A stretch of 13,463 nucleotides of DNA from Segetimicrobium sp035279545. GTDB taxonomy: Bacteria; Sysuimicrobiota; Sysuimicrobiia; Sysuimicrobiales; Segetimicrobiaceae. The stretch spans positions 1-13,463 of the forward strand of contig DATEHM010000001.1 of NCBI GenBank assembly GCA_035279545.1, read 5' to 3'. Of the stretch, positions 1 to 7,408 are shown one piece after another. Below the pieces are notes generated by a model, which was not told the origin of the DNA, searched no databases, and worked only from the letters and a program-made list of their open reading frames with translations. Numbering within the stretch: the stretch's first letter is position 1; every line of letters begins with the position of its first letter. Position numbers and translations under genes: made by a program.

Positions 1-145
1 ATCCCTGGATGGTGGGGAGGGTGACCGTCACGAAATAGAGACCCGGCGGAGCGGGGGCGGCCGGCGGGGACCGCGGCCGCCCCCCGCTCCGCGTCTGGCC
101 CCGGAACGGGATGCGGGCCCTCTTCCGTTTCTTCCGGAACCGCAC
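1..145 (-). CDS. Possible 5' part of a gene running off the left edge (unresolved)
   Basis: I do not recognise a gene here. On the - strand a frame read from a GTG at 143-145 to the left edge has no stop and has G or C in most third positions. It starts very basic (VRFRKKRKRAR), passes through a Pro/Ala stretch (SPPAAPAPPG) and ends with a beta-strand-like GLYFVTVTLPTIQG at the edge. No convincing ribosome binding site precedes the GTG, and the frame stays open further upstream, so the start is a guess. The competing reading is a + strand C-terminus (PWMVGRVTVTK) ending at TAG 36-38, followed 10 bases later by a GC hairpin. Only the sequence to the left can decide. If the - strand reading is right, the gene is divergent from the P1 peptidase gene. 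Confidence 0.22.
   Translation of the reverse strand, partial: MRFRKKRKRARIPFRGQTRSGGRPRSPPAAPAPPGLYFVTVTLPTIQG
48..90 (+). terminator. Strong GC hairpin, possible terminator of a gene to the left
   Basis: The left arm (48-63) and right arm (74-90) pair almost perfectly, with a single bulged C, around a roughly 10-base loop. There is no T tract after the stem. It lies 10 bases after a + strand TAG (36-38), so it could terminate an upstream + strand gene. If the - strand frame over this region is coding, the same bases encode its Pro/Ala linker and the hairpin is incidental. Confidence 0.3.
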
Positions 146-216
146 GCGACTGGGAAGCGCTCGTATGCGAGCCGGGGGTGCGTTCGCCTTTGGATGAGCG
201 TGGGGGAGAGAGGCGG

Positions 217-1287
217 ATGGGGAGGGCACGCTTGCGGGACTTGGGGATCGCCATCGGGCAGATGCCCACCGGCCCCCACAATGCCATCACCGACGTGCCG
301 GGGGTGCTGGTGGGGCACCGCACGCTGATCTGGGACACGCCGCGGATGGCCCGCACGGGGGTGACGATGGTGGTCCCCCGCGACGGTGCGGTCTGGCGCG
401 ATCCCGTCTTCGCCGCCCACCATTCGTTCAACGGAAACGGCGAAATGACCGGGCTGGTGTGGCTGGAGGAGGCGGGCCTGCTGGACGGTCCGATCGGCAT
501 CACCAACACGCACGCCGTGGGGGTGGTGAGGGACGCGCTCGTGGGCTACGGAGTGGAGCGCGGGTATGTCACGGGGTTCACGCTGCCGGTGGTGGCGGAG
601 ACCTTCGACGGCTGGCTGAACGATATCAACGCGTTCCACGTCCAGCGACAACACGCCTACGATGCCCTCGCGGCCGCGGCGGGGGGGCCCGTCCCCGAGG
701 GGAACGTGGGCGGCGGCACAGGGATGCGGTGCCACGGGTTCAAGGGCGGGATCGGCACGGCTTCCCGGTTGGTCGAGAACGAGACGGGGAGATACGTGGT
801 CGGCGCGCTCGTCCAGGCGAATTACGGGAGCGTGCGCCACCTCCGGGTGGACGGCGTCCCGGTGGGGCGCGAGCTGGACCCGCGGTGGGCCGTCCCGAGC
901 CCGGGCGGATCGATCATCGTGATCGTCGCCACCGATGCGCCGCTGTTGCCCGGTCAGTGTCGACGCCTCGCCCAGCGGGCCACCGTGGGCCTGGCGCGGG
1001 TCGGGGGGGTCGGGTACAACTCCAGCGGCGACATCTTCCTCGCGTTCGCCACCGGGAACCACCTGCCGGCCGTCTCGCGGACGCTGCACGACCTCCGCAT
1101 GCTGCCGCACGAGCATCTCAATCCGTTCTTCGACGGGGTGGCCGAGGCGGTGGAGGAGTCGATCCTCAACGCCCTCGTCGCCGCGGAGACGATGGTGGGA
1201 TTCAAGGGGACGGTTCATGCACTCCCCCTGGACGAACTCGCGGCGATCATGGTCCGCTACCGTCCGCGGGAGGGACGGCAGGCCTGA
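217..1287 (+). CDS. P1 family (DmpA/BapA-type) self-processing aminopeptidase
   Basis: This 356-residue protein belongs to the DmpA/BapA family of N-terminal-nucleophile hydrolases, which cleave themselves into two chains and release N-terminal residues, including D- or beta-amino acids, from small peptides and amides. Seen in the sequence: the family opening RLRDLGIAIG followed by GPHNAITDVPGVLVGH, the middle block GNVGGGTGMRCHGFKGG, and the cleavage region PGGSIIVIVATDAPLLP. By comparison with DmpA, Gly231-Ser232 would be the cleavage site and Ser232 the nucleophile. I chose ATG 217 because GGGGGAGAGAGG lies just upstream and family homology starts there. A GTG at 178 would add 13 unconserved residues. 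There is no signal peptide, so it should be cytosolic and could act on peptides brought in by the importer in this window. Exact substrates cannot be read from sequence. Confidence 0.93.
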   Translation: MGRARLRDLGIAIGQMPTGPHNAITDVPGVLVGHRTLIWDTPRMARTGVTMVVPRDGAVWRDPVFAAHHSFNGNGEMTGLVWLEEAGLLDGPIGITNTHAVGVVRDALVGYGVERGYVTGFTLPVVAETFDGWLNDINAFHVQRQHAYDALAAAAGGPVPEGNVGGGTGMRCHGFKGGIGTASRLVENETGRYVVGALVQANYGSVRHLRVDGVPVGRELDPRWAVPSPGGSIIVIVATDAPLLPGQCRRLAQRATVGLARVGGVGYNSSGDIFLAFATGNHLPAVSRTLHDLRMLPHEHLNPFFDGVAEAVEESILNALVAAETMVGFKGTVHALPLDELAAIMVRYRPREGRQA

Positions 1288-1397
1288 CCGGGGAACGCGA
1301 ATCGGCGGACAGCCCCGCGGGCAGGGTCTTTGGGGCGAACGCGAAGGCGGGAGGCGACGGCCAGGGTGCGGGTCCGCCCCGGCGAGAGGAGGACCGC

Positions 1398-1856
1398 ATG
1401 TCGACAGGGACGCCGATCGGTGACGAGGATCTCGTGCGGGGGGTCCAGGGGGAAGCCGGGATCCTCACCGTGCGCGCCGGCCCGGGGCGCCGAACGTGGA
1501 ACGGGATTCACTACCTGGCGGGACTCTCCGCCAAGAACGTCGGCGCGAGCCAGCTCTCGATGAACGTCGCGACGATCCCTCCGGGCGGCACCGCCTCCGC
1601 GCACATCCACGTGGGATTCGAGGTCATGCTCTACATCCTCCAGGGCCGCGTCCGGCACGAGTACGGGCCGGGATGCCGGCGCGTCATCGATAACGAGGCG
1701 GGTGACTTCATCTTCATCGCCCCCGGGGTCCCCCACGAGGTCGTCAACTTGAGCGACACGGATCCCGTTGTCGCGGTCGTGGCGCGAGCCGACGCATCGG
1801 AGTGGGAGCACATCATCCGGTACGATCGCGCGCAGGGGCGCCCGGCGACGGACTAA
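1398..1856 (+). CDS. Small single-domain cupin protein
   Basis: The 152-residue protein is a one-domain cupin. Cupin motif 1 is seen as GTASAHIHVGFEVMLYILQG (His69, His71, Glu75) and motif 2 as GDFIFIAPGVPHEVVN (His113). The full 3-His/1-Glu metal site is therefore intact and a divalent metal (Fe, Mn, Ni or Zn) is expected. ATG 1398 is preceded by a strong GAGAGGAGG (1384-1392). It lies 110 bases after the aminopeptidase gene in the same direction and may be cotranscribed with it, but I see no separate promoter or other proof. Its stop is 14 bases from the stop of the convergent ParB-like gene. Small cupins of this kind may be dioxygenases, isomerases or ligand-binding proteins. Nothing here tells which, so no specific reaction is assigned. 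Confidence 0.9.
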   Translation: MSTGTPIGDEDLVRGVQGEAGILTVRAGPGRRTWNGIHYLAGLSAKNVGASQLSMNVATIPPGGTASAHIHVGFEVMLYILQGRVRHEYGPGCRRVIDNEAGDFIFIAPGVPHEVVNLSDTDPVVAVVARADASEWEHIIRYDRAQGRPATD

Positions 1857-1870
1857 GTCTCACCACCGAG

Positions 1871-2779
1871 CTACTCGGCCGACGGTGCTCCCATGATCGC
1901 CGAACGCTGGATGTCCTCGTAGCGGACCTTCGCCACGTCGAACCCCTCCAGGTTGGCCGCCAGCTTCTTGAAGGTCTGCTCGAAGCTGGGCAGGGTCTTG
2001 CGCTGCCGGGTGAGGGGGGTGGTCCGCGACAGGACGAAGTTCTTCACGTAGGGGTGGCTGAGGCCCCGCTTCTTCAGCCTGGCGACCACCTCCCCCAAGA
2101 TCTCATCCGCGTGGCGGACCATCGCGGCACGCTCTTCGCGCTCGGGAAGGGTCTTCGGAAAGGCGCCCTTCAAGAACTTGTCGACGCGGCGGAGGATGGG
2201 GGCAAACGCCCCGCCGGCGAAGCGCTTGTTGCTCTCGTAGAGCAACCCGAGCGTGATGAAGTGTGCGGCTTCGAACTGGAAGGTGTAATCCTCCTCCCCG
2301 CGCGATGGGGCCTCCTCCACCAAGCCCCGGTACATGCGGATGACCTCCAGGGACTTTTCCTTCAGGTTGTGCGCCTTTTCGGTGTTGAGGGCGAGGATCT
2401 GGAAGGCCACTTCCGGCTCGGGGACGACGATCGACGGGATCATATCCCCTCGCAGTTTTTCTGCGACCGTGCGGCGGTGGTTGCCGTTGGGGGTCCAGTA
2501 CACGCCCGGGCCGGGCGACATGACGACGATGGGGTCCACGAACCGGTCGAGTTTCTTCATCGCCGTCAACAGGCGTTTGACGTGGGTGGGGGAGAGGTCC
2601 CGTTGGTACGGGGTGGGCCCGACCTTCCCGAGGGGGAGCAGGCAGAAGATTTGCCAGTGATCCCCGACCGGTTCCCGGTAGATGGCCAAGGCGTGGCCGC
2701 CGTCCCGGTCGATCTGCTCGGCCAGGGCCACGGCGTGCTTGGACGGGGTTTCGTCAGGAAAGACCGCCCAGTGTGCCAT
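1871..2779 (-). CDS. Stand-alone ParB/sulfiredoxin-fold domain protein
   Basis: This 302-residue protein has a ParB/Srx-type N-terminal domain: YQRDLSPTHVKRLLTAMKKLDRFVDPIVV (residues 58-86, not quoted as one motif in databases) leads into the hallmark GNHRR at 99-103, matching the GxxRR nucleotide-binding box of ParB. The remaining 200 residues are mostly charged helices and I do not recognise them. Tyr134 onward is rich in Lys, Arg and Glu. ATG 2779 is preceded by GGGGGAGG eight bases upstream; longer starts lengthen it with unconserved Arg/Pro-rich sequence. There is no ParA neighbour and no visible parS-like site, so plasmid or chromosome partition is unlikely. Members of this fold include CTPases, sulfiredoxins and DNA-modification-linked proteins. 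Function is unknown. It is divergent from the M20 amidohydrolase gene across 164 bases. Confidence 0.8.
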   Translation of the reverse strand: MAHWAVFPDETPSKHAVALAEQIDRDGGHALAIYREPVGDHWQIFCLLPLGKVGPTPYQRDLSPTHVKRLLTAMKKLDRFVDPIVVMSPGPGVYWTPNGNHRRTVAEKLRGDMIPSIVVPEPEVAFQILALNTEKAHNLKEKSLEVIRMYRGLVEEAPSRGEEDYTFQFEAAHFITLGLLYESNKRFAGGAFAPILRRVDKFLKGAFPKTLPEREERAAMVRHADEILGEVVARLKKRGLSHPYVKNFVLSRTTPLTRQRKTLPSFEQTFKKLAANLEGFDVAKVRYEDIQRSAIMGAPSAE

Positions 2780-2915
2780 CGCATCCGCCTCCCCCAGAGA
2801 TTCGATGGGCCGGGGGTCCTCGCGCCCCGTGCGGCCGTCATCCCTCCATTCGGTCCCGGGCGCCCACTCCCCCTGTGAGGGGACGCGTACCGCGCCGGCG
2901 AATCCTCCGAACCGA

Positions 2916-2928
2916 CTGACGCGGTCAG
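2916..2928. promoter_or_regulatory. Short inverted repeat in the divergent intergenic region
   Basis: CTGAC-GCG-GTCAG has two perfect 5-bp arms and lies 15 bases before the amidohydrolase ATG, between two divergent genes (2780-2943). The position suits an operator, but the site is short and I see no regulator gene nearby. No convincing sigma70 promoter boxes were recognised in this gap. Confidence 0.2.
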
Positions 2929-2943
2929 ATCGAGGGGGGGGCC

Positions 2944-4524
2944 ATGCGCCACGTGCCAGGGGAAAAGCAGACTGCGCTCCGGTGGGTGGATCAGGAAGCC
3001 GGCCGGCTTTCCCGGTTTGCGCAGGAAATCTGGAACTACGCCGAGCCCGCCTTTCGCGAGTATAAATCGGCCAAGGCCTATTGCGACCTGCTGCGGCGCG
3101 AAGGCTTCGCGGTCGAGGAGGGGTCGGGCGGGATGCCCACCGCGTTCGCCGCAACCTTCGGCGCGGGGGAGCCCGTCCTGGGGACGTACGCCGAGTACGA
3201 CGCGGTACCCGAGAACTCTCAGCAACCGGTTCCCTACCGGATCCCCCGGGACGGGTTGCACCCGTGGGCGGCCGGGCACACCGATCCCCATTCCGCCTTG
3301 GGCGCCGCCGCGCTGACGGGCGTGCTCGCGGCCAAGGCCGCCATGCAAACGCACGGCCTGGGGGGAACGCTGCGGTTTTTCGGGGAGCCCGCCGAGAAGG
3401 TGTGCGGGTCCAAGCCGGTGCACGCCGCCAAAGGGTACTACGACGGGGCCGACGCGTACGTGGCCTATCATCCCAGCCCCTACAACACCGTCGCGTGGGA
3501 GACACACTGCGGCTCGTACTGGAGCCTGCTCTTCACCTTCGAGTGCCTGGCCCCCGAGACGTGGGTCGACCAGTCGCTGCTGCCGTTCCCCCGGCATGCG
3601 CACGCCGCGCCCCGGTGTCCGGGAGCGCTCGACGCCGTCTGCCTGATGTACACGACGAGCAAGTACCTCAAGGAAGCGATGTTCCCCCATACCGGCACGT
3701 GGACGCTCAACGAGTTCATCATGGTGGCGGGGCAGTGCACCTCGGACAACCTGCCCCCGCGGATGAGCGCCATCCAGTACGCGTGGCGGTCGCCCAGCCT
3801 GGCGATCCAAGAGCGGATCGCACAGGTCTTGGAGCACAACGCCCACCACGTGGCGCAGATCACCGGGTGTCGGGCGTCGAGCCGCTGGGTCACCAAGACC
3901 CGGGTCGGCCTCCCGAATCTCGCCCTCGCCGATCTCGGCTATCGGAACCTCGCGCTGGTCGGCCCTCCCGCCCTGGACGAGCCGGCCCGGCGGTTCGGTC
4001 GGGAGATTCAAAAGACCCTCGGATTCACGCCGATGGACGATCCGTTTACCGAGAGCAGCCAGCGCCTCATCTCCCCTCCGGAGTACGAGGCCACCCTGCG
4101 CGGCGGGATACCTTCCTGGCAATCGAGCTTTACGTCGGACGACTACGTCGAGTATACGTGGCACGCCCCCACGGTGCGGGTGTTCACCGGACGCCCCCGG
4201 TTGAGGCCGCCGCGTCCGGGGTACGAGTACCCGGCCTGGGCCCACAACGCCCTGGGGGGAGTCCCGAGCTGCATCGACCCGATGATGTTGACCGCGGGCA
4301 AGACCATCGGCGCGACGCTGGTCGATCTGCTCACCCAACCTTCGGAACTGGCAAAGGCCAAAGGGGAATTTGCCGAACGGACCGGTGGAGGAGTGGGCGG
4401 GACCTCGTGGGTGGCTCCGCTGCTGCCGAAGGATTTTGTTCCCCCGGTCGACCTGCGGTGGCCGGAGTACGTGCGGACCGCGCGGGGAGAGGAGTGGTGG
4501 ATTCCCACGCCGTACGCGGGCTGA
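2944..4524 (+). CDS. AbgB-like M20 family amidohydrolase with altered metal site
   Basis: The 526-residue protein matches the AbgB branch of M20 peptidases, which hydrolyse amide bonds such as that of p-aminobenzoyl-glutamate (E. coli AbgB is 481 residues). Domain order: catalytic part 1 (about 12-190), dimerisation lid around HAHAAPRCPGALDAVCLM, and catalytic part 2 ending near PSCIDPMMLTAGKTIGATLV. Family landmarks are FAQEIWNYAEPAFREYKSA, LGTYAEYDAVPE and TSDDYVEYTWHAP. The usual CGH-D/N motif is AAGHTDPH here (Ala110, His112, His116), and the usual Glu-Glu pair is Glu151-Lys152. His176 and His434 are present. Expected metal ligands are therefore missing or moved, and the substrate is unknown. 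ATG 2944 follows a GAGGGGGGGG tract. No signal peptide is seen, so a cytosolic location is likely. It is convergent with the channel gene. Confidence 0.88.
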   Translation: MRHVPGEKQTALRWVDQEAGRLSRFAQEIWNYAEPAFREYKSAKAYCDLLRREGFAVEEGSGGMPTAFAATFGAGEPVLGTYAEYDAVPENSQQPVPYRIPRDGLHPWAAGHTDPHSALGAAALTGVLAAKAAMQTHGLGGTLRFFGEPAEKVCGSKPVHAAKGYYDGADAYVAYHPSPYNTVAWETHCGSYWSLLFTFECLAPETWVDQSLLPFPRHAHAAPRCPGALDAVCLMYTTSKYLKEAMFPHTGTWTLNEFIMVAGQCTSDNLPPRMSAIQYAWRSPSLAIQERIAQVLEHNAHHVAQITGCRASSRWVTKTRVGLPNLALADLGYRNLALVGPPALDEPARRFGREIQKTLGFTPMDDPFTESSQRLISPPEYEATLRGGIPSWQSSFTSDDYVEYTWHAPTVRVFTGRPRLRPPRPGYEYPAWAHNALGGVPSCIDPMMLTAGKTIGATLVDLLTQPSELAKAKGEFAERTGGGVGGTSWVAPLLPKDFVPPVDLRWPEYVRTARGEEWWIPTPYAG

Positions 4525-4548
4525 CGCCGCCCCGAGGTCCGGGCGGCG
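4525..4548. terminator. GC hairpin between convergent genes, likely bidirectional terminator
   Basis: CGCCGCCC and GGGCGGCG form a perfect 8-bp stem with an 8-base loop. It begins on the base after the amidohydrolase TGA and ends 4 bases before the stop of the opposing channel gene. There is no T tract on either side, which is common in very GC-rich genomes. Confidence 0.6.
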
Positions 4549-4552
4549 CGCG

Positions 4553-5185
4553 CTACCGGCGCCGGTCGGGGAGCGCGAAGAAGAGGGCCAGCGCCACGTT
4601 CATCGCCAGGCTGGCCGGGACGTTCACCCAGGCCAGGCCGAACGAGAGGAGGTAGAGCGGCGGGCCGAAGGCGTAGGCCCGCGTGATCGCCTGCACCACC
4701 GCCGGGTCAACGTTGGGGCGCAGCAGTCGATGGCCGTGGCACGCATACCGCCACAGCAGGTTGAACACCACCGCGATCACCGTGAACGTGCCGCTGTAGA
4801 CCAGCGCGGCCACTCGATCGCCATGCCGCAGAACGTACGCCGCGACCAGCGCCGTGGGGAAGGGCACGAACGTGATCCCCAACAGCAGGAGGCTGTTGAG
4901 GAGGAGCAACGTGTGGTTCGAGCGGCGGATGAGCGTGAAGAGGCGGTGGTGGTTGACCCACATGATCCCGATCGTGGCGAAGCTGGTCAGGAACGCCAGA
5001 TAGGCCGGCCACTGGCCGAGGAGCGCGCGCAGCAGGCCCGTCCCGTCGCTGGCGTCGCGGGGGACCTTGAGGTCCAGCACGAGGAGGGTGATCGCGATTG
5101 CGAAGACCCCGTCGCTGAACGCCTCGATTCGCGCGGTCTCCCCGCTCTCCCGCGCGGGGTCGTGGGCGGCGGTCCCCATGCTCAT
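4553..5185 (-). CDS. TMEM175-family potassium channel (DUF1211)
   Basis: This 210-residue integral membrane protein carries the TMEM175 signature R-x3-FSDGV-x-AI (Arg19, Phe23, Ser24, Asp25) at the start of its first helix, followed by TLLVLDLKVP. Six hydrophobic segments are visible, at about 20-40, 58-80, 88-112, 120-142, 160-180 and 184-203. That matches the single six-helix repeat of bacterial TMEM175 proteins, which assemble as tetrameric potassium channels in the cytoplasmic membrane. ATG 5185 (MSMG) was chosen because it gives normal family length. An upstream start at 5281 would add 32 Arg/Pro-rich residues with no family match. Only a weak GAAGA lies upstream of the start. The gene is downstream of oppF on the same strand, but a 129-base gap with a hairpin suggests a separate unit. 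Selectivity cannot be judged from sequence alone. Confidence 0.9.
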   Translation of the reverse strand: MSMGTAAHDPARESGETARIEAFSDGVFAIAITLLVLDLKVPRDASDGTGLLRALLGQWPAYLAFLTSFATIGIMWVNHHRLFTLIRRSNHTLLLLNSLLLLGITFVPFPTALVAAYVLRHGDRVAALVYSGTFTVIAVVFNLLWRYACHGHRLLRPNVDPAVVQAITRAYAFGPPLYLLSFGLAWVNVPASLAMNVALALFFALPDRRR

Positions 5186-5242
5186 AGGTCTTCGAGGACA
5201 CCGCCCCCATTCCCGCCGGGGCACGACTAAGCGGGGAGGCAT

Positions 5243-5261
5243 CGCGGCGCCGGCCGCCGCG
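5243..5261 (-). terminator. Hairpin downstream of oppF, possible operon terminator
   Basis: CGCGGCG (5243-5249) and CGCCGCG (5255-5261) form a 7-bp all-GC stem with a 5-base loop, 54 bases past the oppF stop. No T tract follows. It lies between the importer operon and the channel gene, both read on the - strand, so it may limit readthrough. Confidence 0.35.
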
Positions 5262-5314
5262 CGGGTGACCATACGCGACACGCGGCGTAGCTGCCCGCCG
5301 GACGCCGGGGTCGG

Positions 5315-6340
5315 TCACGTCACCCGCGGCAGCACCAGTTCCCTCGCCCGGTGACAGCTGGCGAGGTGCCCCGGGGAGATCTCCTCGAGCGCCGGGGCCC
5401 GGGTCCGGCACAGGTCGACGGCGTGCGGGCAGCGCGGGTGAAAATAGCAGCCCGAGGGCGGGTTGGCCGGGCTCGCCACTTCGCCCTGGAGCTCCACGTC
5501 TCCCACCCTGCGGCGGGGGTCGGGGACGGGCACCGCCGCCATCAGCGCCGCCGTGTACGGGTGTTTCGGCGCGCGGAACAACTCCTGCGCGGTCGCGCTT
5601 TCCACGATCTTGCCGACGTACATCACGGCGACCCGATCGCAGACGTGCCTGACCACGCTGAGGTTGTGCCCGATGAACAGATACGTGAGCCTGAGCCGTT
5701 GCTGCAGATCCAGCATCAGGTTCAGGATCTGCGCCTGCACGGAGACGTCCAGCGCGGAGACCGGCTCGTCCGCGACCACGAGGCGCGGGTGCAAGGCCAG
5801 CGCGCGGGCGATGCCGATACGCTGCCGCTGCCCGCCGCTGAACGCGTGGGGGAAGCGTTGCATGTATTCCGACCGCAGGCCGACGAGCTGCAGCAGATCC
5901 GCGACGCGCTCCGTGCGCGCCCGCCGGTCTTTCATCCCGTTCACCAGCAGCGGCTCTCCAACGATGTCCGAGATCGTCATGCGGGGGTTGAGCGAGGCGT
6001 ATGGGTCCTGGAAGACCATCTGGATCTGCCGGCGGAGCGGGCCCAGCTCGCGCCGGGACACGCCGGCTAGATCAACGACGTTGCCGCGGGTCGTTCGAAA
6101 CAGGATCTCGCCGCCCGTAGGTGTGTAGGCCCGGAGGATGCAGCGGGCCGCGGTCGTCTTGCCGCAGCCGCTCTCGCCAACGAGGCCGAGGGTTTCCCCT
6201 TCCCGGATCGCGAAGCCGACATCATCCACCGCGCGGACGTGGCCCACAACCCGCCGCATCACACCTTTCTTGATCGGGAAGTGCTTGCGCAGATGCCGGA
6301 CGTCGAGCAGCGGCGGAGCTTCCGGCGAAGCCCCGATCAC
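5315..6340 (-). CDS. oppF: Peptide ABC importer ATP-binding subunit, OppF/DppF type
   Basis: This 341-residue cytoplasmic ATPase is one of two that power the importer. Seen: Walker A GESGCGKTT (55-63), Q-loop Gln111 in MVFQDPYASLNP, signature FSGGQRQR (167-174), Walker B LVVADEP with Asp191 and Glu192, and H-loop His225. The C-terminal oligopeptide-transporter extension is present (YTAALMAAVP, then GCYFHPRCPHAVDLC and a later Cys-His). This Cys-rich tail resembles that of Dpp/Opp ATPases, some of which bind a 4Fe-4S cluster. The GTG start at 6338-6340 overlaps the oppD stop (GTGA) with GGGGGAA upstream, which implies translational coupling. Longer frame starts up to 6814 would lie inside oppD. 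The true substrate could be peptides, opines or other amides. Confidence 0.94.
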   Translation of the reverse strand: MIGASPEAPPLLDVRHLRKHFPIKKGVMRRVVGHVRAVDDVGFAIREGETLGLVGESGCGKTTAARCILRAYTPTGGEILFRTTRGNVVDLAGVSRRELGPLRRQIQMVFQDPYASLNPRMTISDIVGEPLLVNGMKDRRARTERVADLLQLVGLRSEYMQRFPHAFSGGQRQRIGIARALALHPRLVVADEPVSALDVSVQAQILNLMLDLQQRLRLTYLFIGHNLSVVRHVCDRVAVMYVGKIVESATAQELFRAPKHPYTAALMAAVPVPDPRRRVGDVELQGEVASPANPPSGCYFHPRCPHAVDLCRTRAPALEEISPGHLASCHRARELVLPRVT

Positions 6341-7395
6341 GCCGGTTCCCCCGCCGGCTCGTAGAGGAAGCAGCTCACCAGATGCCCGTCGGCCACCGGC
6401 CGCAGCGCAGGAGACTCCCGGTCGCACCTGCCGGGAATCGCGTGCGGACAGCGCGGATGAAACGGACAACCGCGCGGACGGTTGAACGGATGCGGGATCG
6501 AGCCGCTGATGGACGGAAGGTGGGTTCGGGGAGTCGATTCGATGCTGGGGATGGACCGCAGCAGCGCCTGCGTGTAGGGATGCTGGGCCGCGTGGAAGAT
6601 CCGATCGACGGGCCCCTGCTCCATCACCCGCCCGAGGTACATGACCATCACGTGGTCGGCGATCTGGGCGATGACGCCGAGATCGTGCGTGATGAAAATG
6701 ATCGCGGCGTTGCGCGCCTGCTGAAGCTGCCGCAGCAGGCGCAATACCTGGGCCTGCGTGGTGACATCCACCGCCGTCGTCGGTTCGTCGGCAATGAGCA
6801 GGCGCGGGTTGCACGAAAGCGCCATGGCGATCAGCGCGCGCTGGCGCAGGCCGCCGCTAAGCTGCCAGGCGTAGTCGCCCAGGCGCTGCTCGGGCGCGGG
6901 GATCCCGACGTCCCGGCACAGCGACGCGGCGAGACGCCTGGCCTCCGTGTCGTTCACGCGGCGGTGGAGGGCAATCGCCTCCAGGATCTGATCGCCGATG
7001 GAGTGCACGGGGCTGAACGCCGCCATCGGCTCCTGCGGGATCAGCGCGATCTCTCCGCCGCGGATGTGGCGCAGCTCCGTCCCGCCGGAGGGCAGCCTCA
7101 CCAGATCCTGGACGATGTCGTCGCGGCCAACCTCGGATCCGGCGTGCGGCCGGCGCAGCAGGATCTCGCCGGAGACGATGCGCCCGGGTGGCTCGACAAT
7201 GCGGAGGACCGCCCGCATCGCCACCGACTTGCCGCAGCCGGTCTCCCCCACCACGCCGAACACCTGGCCCGGAAAGACGTCGAAGGAGATTCCGTCGACG
7301 GCCTTGACCACGCCCTCGTCCATGAAGAAGTGCACTTTCAGATCGCGCACCGAAAGCAGCGGGGGGGTCCGATCACTCATCGGCATGGGCGGCAT
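6337..7395 (-). CDS. oppD: Peptide ABC importer ATP-binding subunit, OppD/DppD type
   Basis: This is the second ATPase, 352 residues as annotated. Seen: Walker A GETGCGKS (50-57), Q-loop Gln121 in LIPQEP, signature LSGGLRQR (179-186), Walker B LLIADEP (Asp203, Glu204) and His237. The C-terminal tail has YTQALLRSIP and GCPFHPRCPHAIPGRC, as in other OppD proteins. Two small deviations from the family are Leu in the signature, where Met is usual (LSGGMRQR), and Val in TTAVDV, where Leu is usual. I chose ATG 7395, the first after the oppC stop, with a weak GGTG five bases before it. ATGs at 7386 and 7380 are equally in frame, and the 7380 start (MSDRTPPLLSV) is also plausible. It overlaps oppF by 4 bases, and 13 bases separate it from oppC. 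Confidence 0.94.
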   Translation of the reverse strand: MPPMPMSDRTPPLLSVRDLKVHFFMDEGVVKAVDGISFDVFPGQVFGVVGETGCGKSVAMRAVLRIVEPPGRIVSGEILLRRPHAGSEVGRDDIVQDLVRLPSGGTELRHIRGGEIALIPQEPMAAFSPVHSIGDQILEAIALHRRVNDTEARRLAASLCRDVGIPAPEQRLGDYAWQLSGGLRQRALIAMALSCNPRLLIADEPTTAVDVTTQAQVLRLLRQLQQARNAAIIFITHDLGVIAQIADHVMVMYLGRVMEQGPVDRIFHAAQHPYTQALLRSIPSIESTPRTHLPSISGSIPHPFNRPRGCPFHPRCPHAIPGRCDRESPALRPVADGHLVSCFLYEPAGEPA

Positions 7396-7408
7396 CGTCG
7401 CACCGGCG

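Noticed and set aside
28..1218. 396-codon open frame on the - strand opposite the P1 aminopeptidase gene
   Set aside because: It is rich in Arg, Pro, His and Gly with no family pattern, as expected for a shadow of a GC-rich gene. The + strand frame has clear P1 family motifs.
459..1397. Long N-terminal extension that would fuse an Arg/Gly-rich stretch to the cupin
   Set aside because: It overlaps the aminopeptidase in another frame and is low complexity. ATG 1398 has a strong ribosome binding site and gives a complete cupin domain.
2780..3505. N-terminal extension of the ParB-like protein on the - strand
   Set aside because: The added part is Arg/Pro-rich, runs through the divergent amidohydrolase gene, and is not needed for the domain. 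ATG 2779 has a good ribosome binding site.
2566..4338. 590-codon - strand frame across the amidohydrolase
   Set aside because: It is antisense to a gene with clear M20 landmarks, and its composition is that of a shadow frame.
6341..6814. N-terminal extension of oppF
   Set aside because: It lies wholly inside oppD, and homology to ATPases starts after the GTG at 6340 that overlaps the oppD stop.
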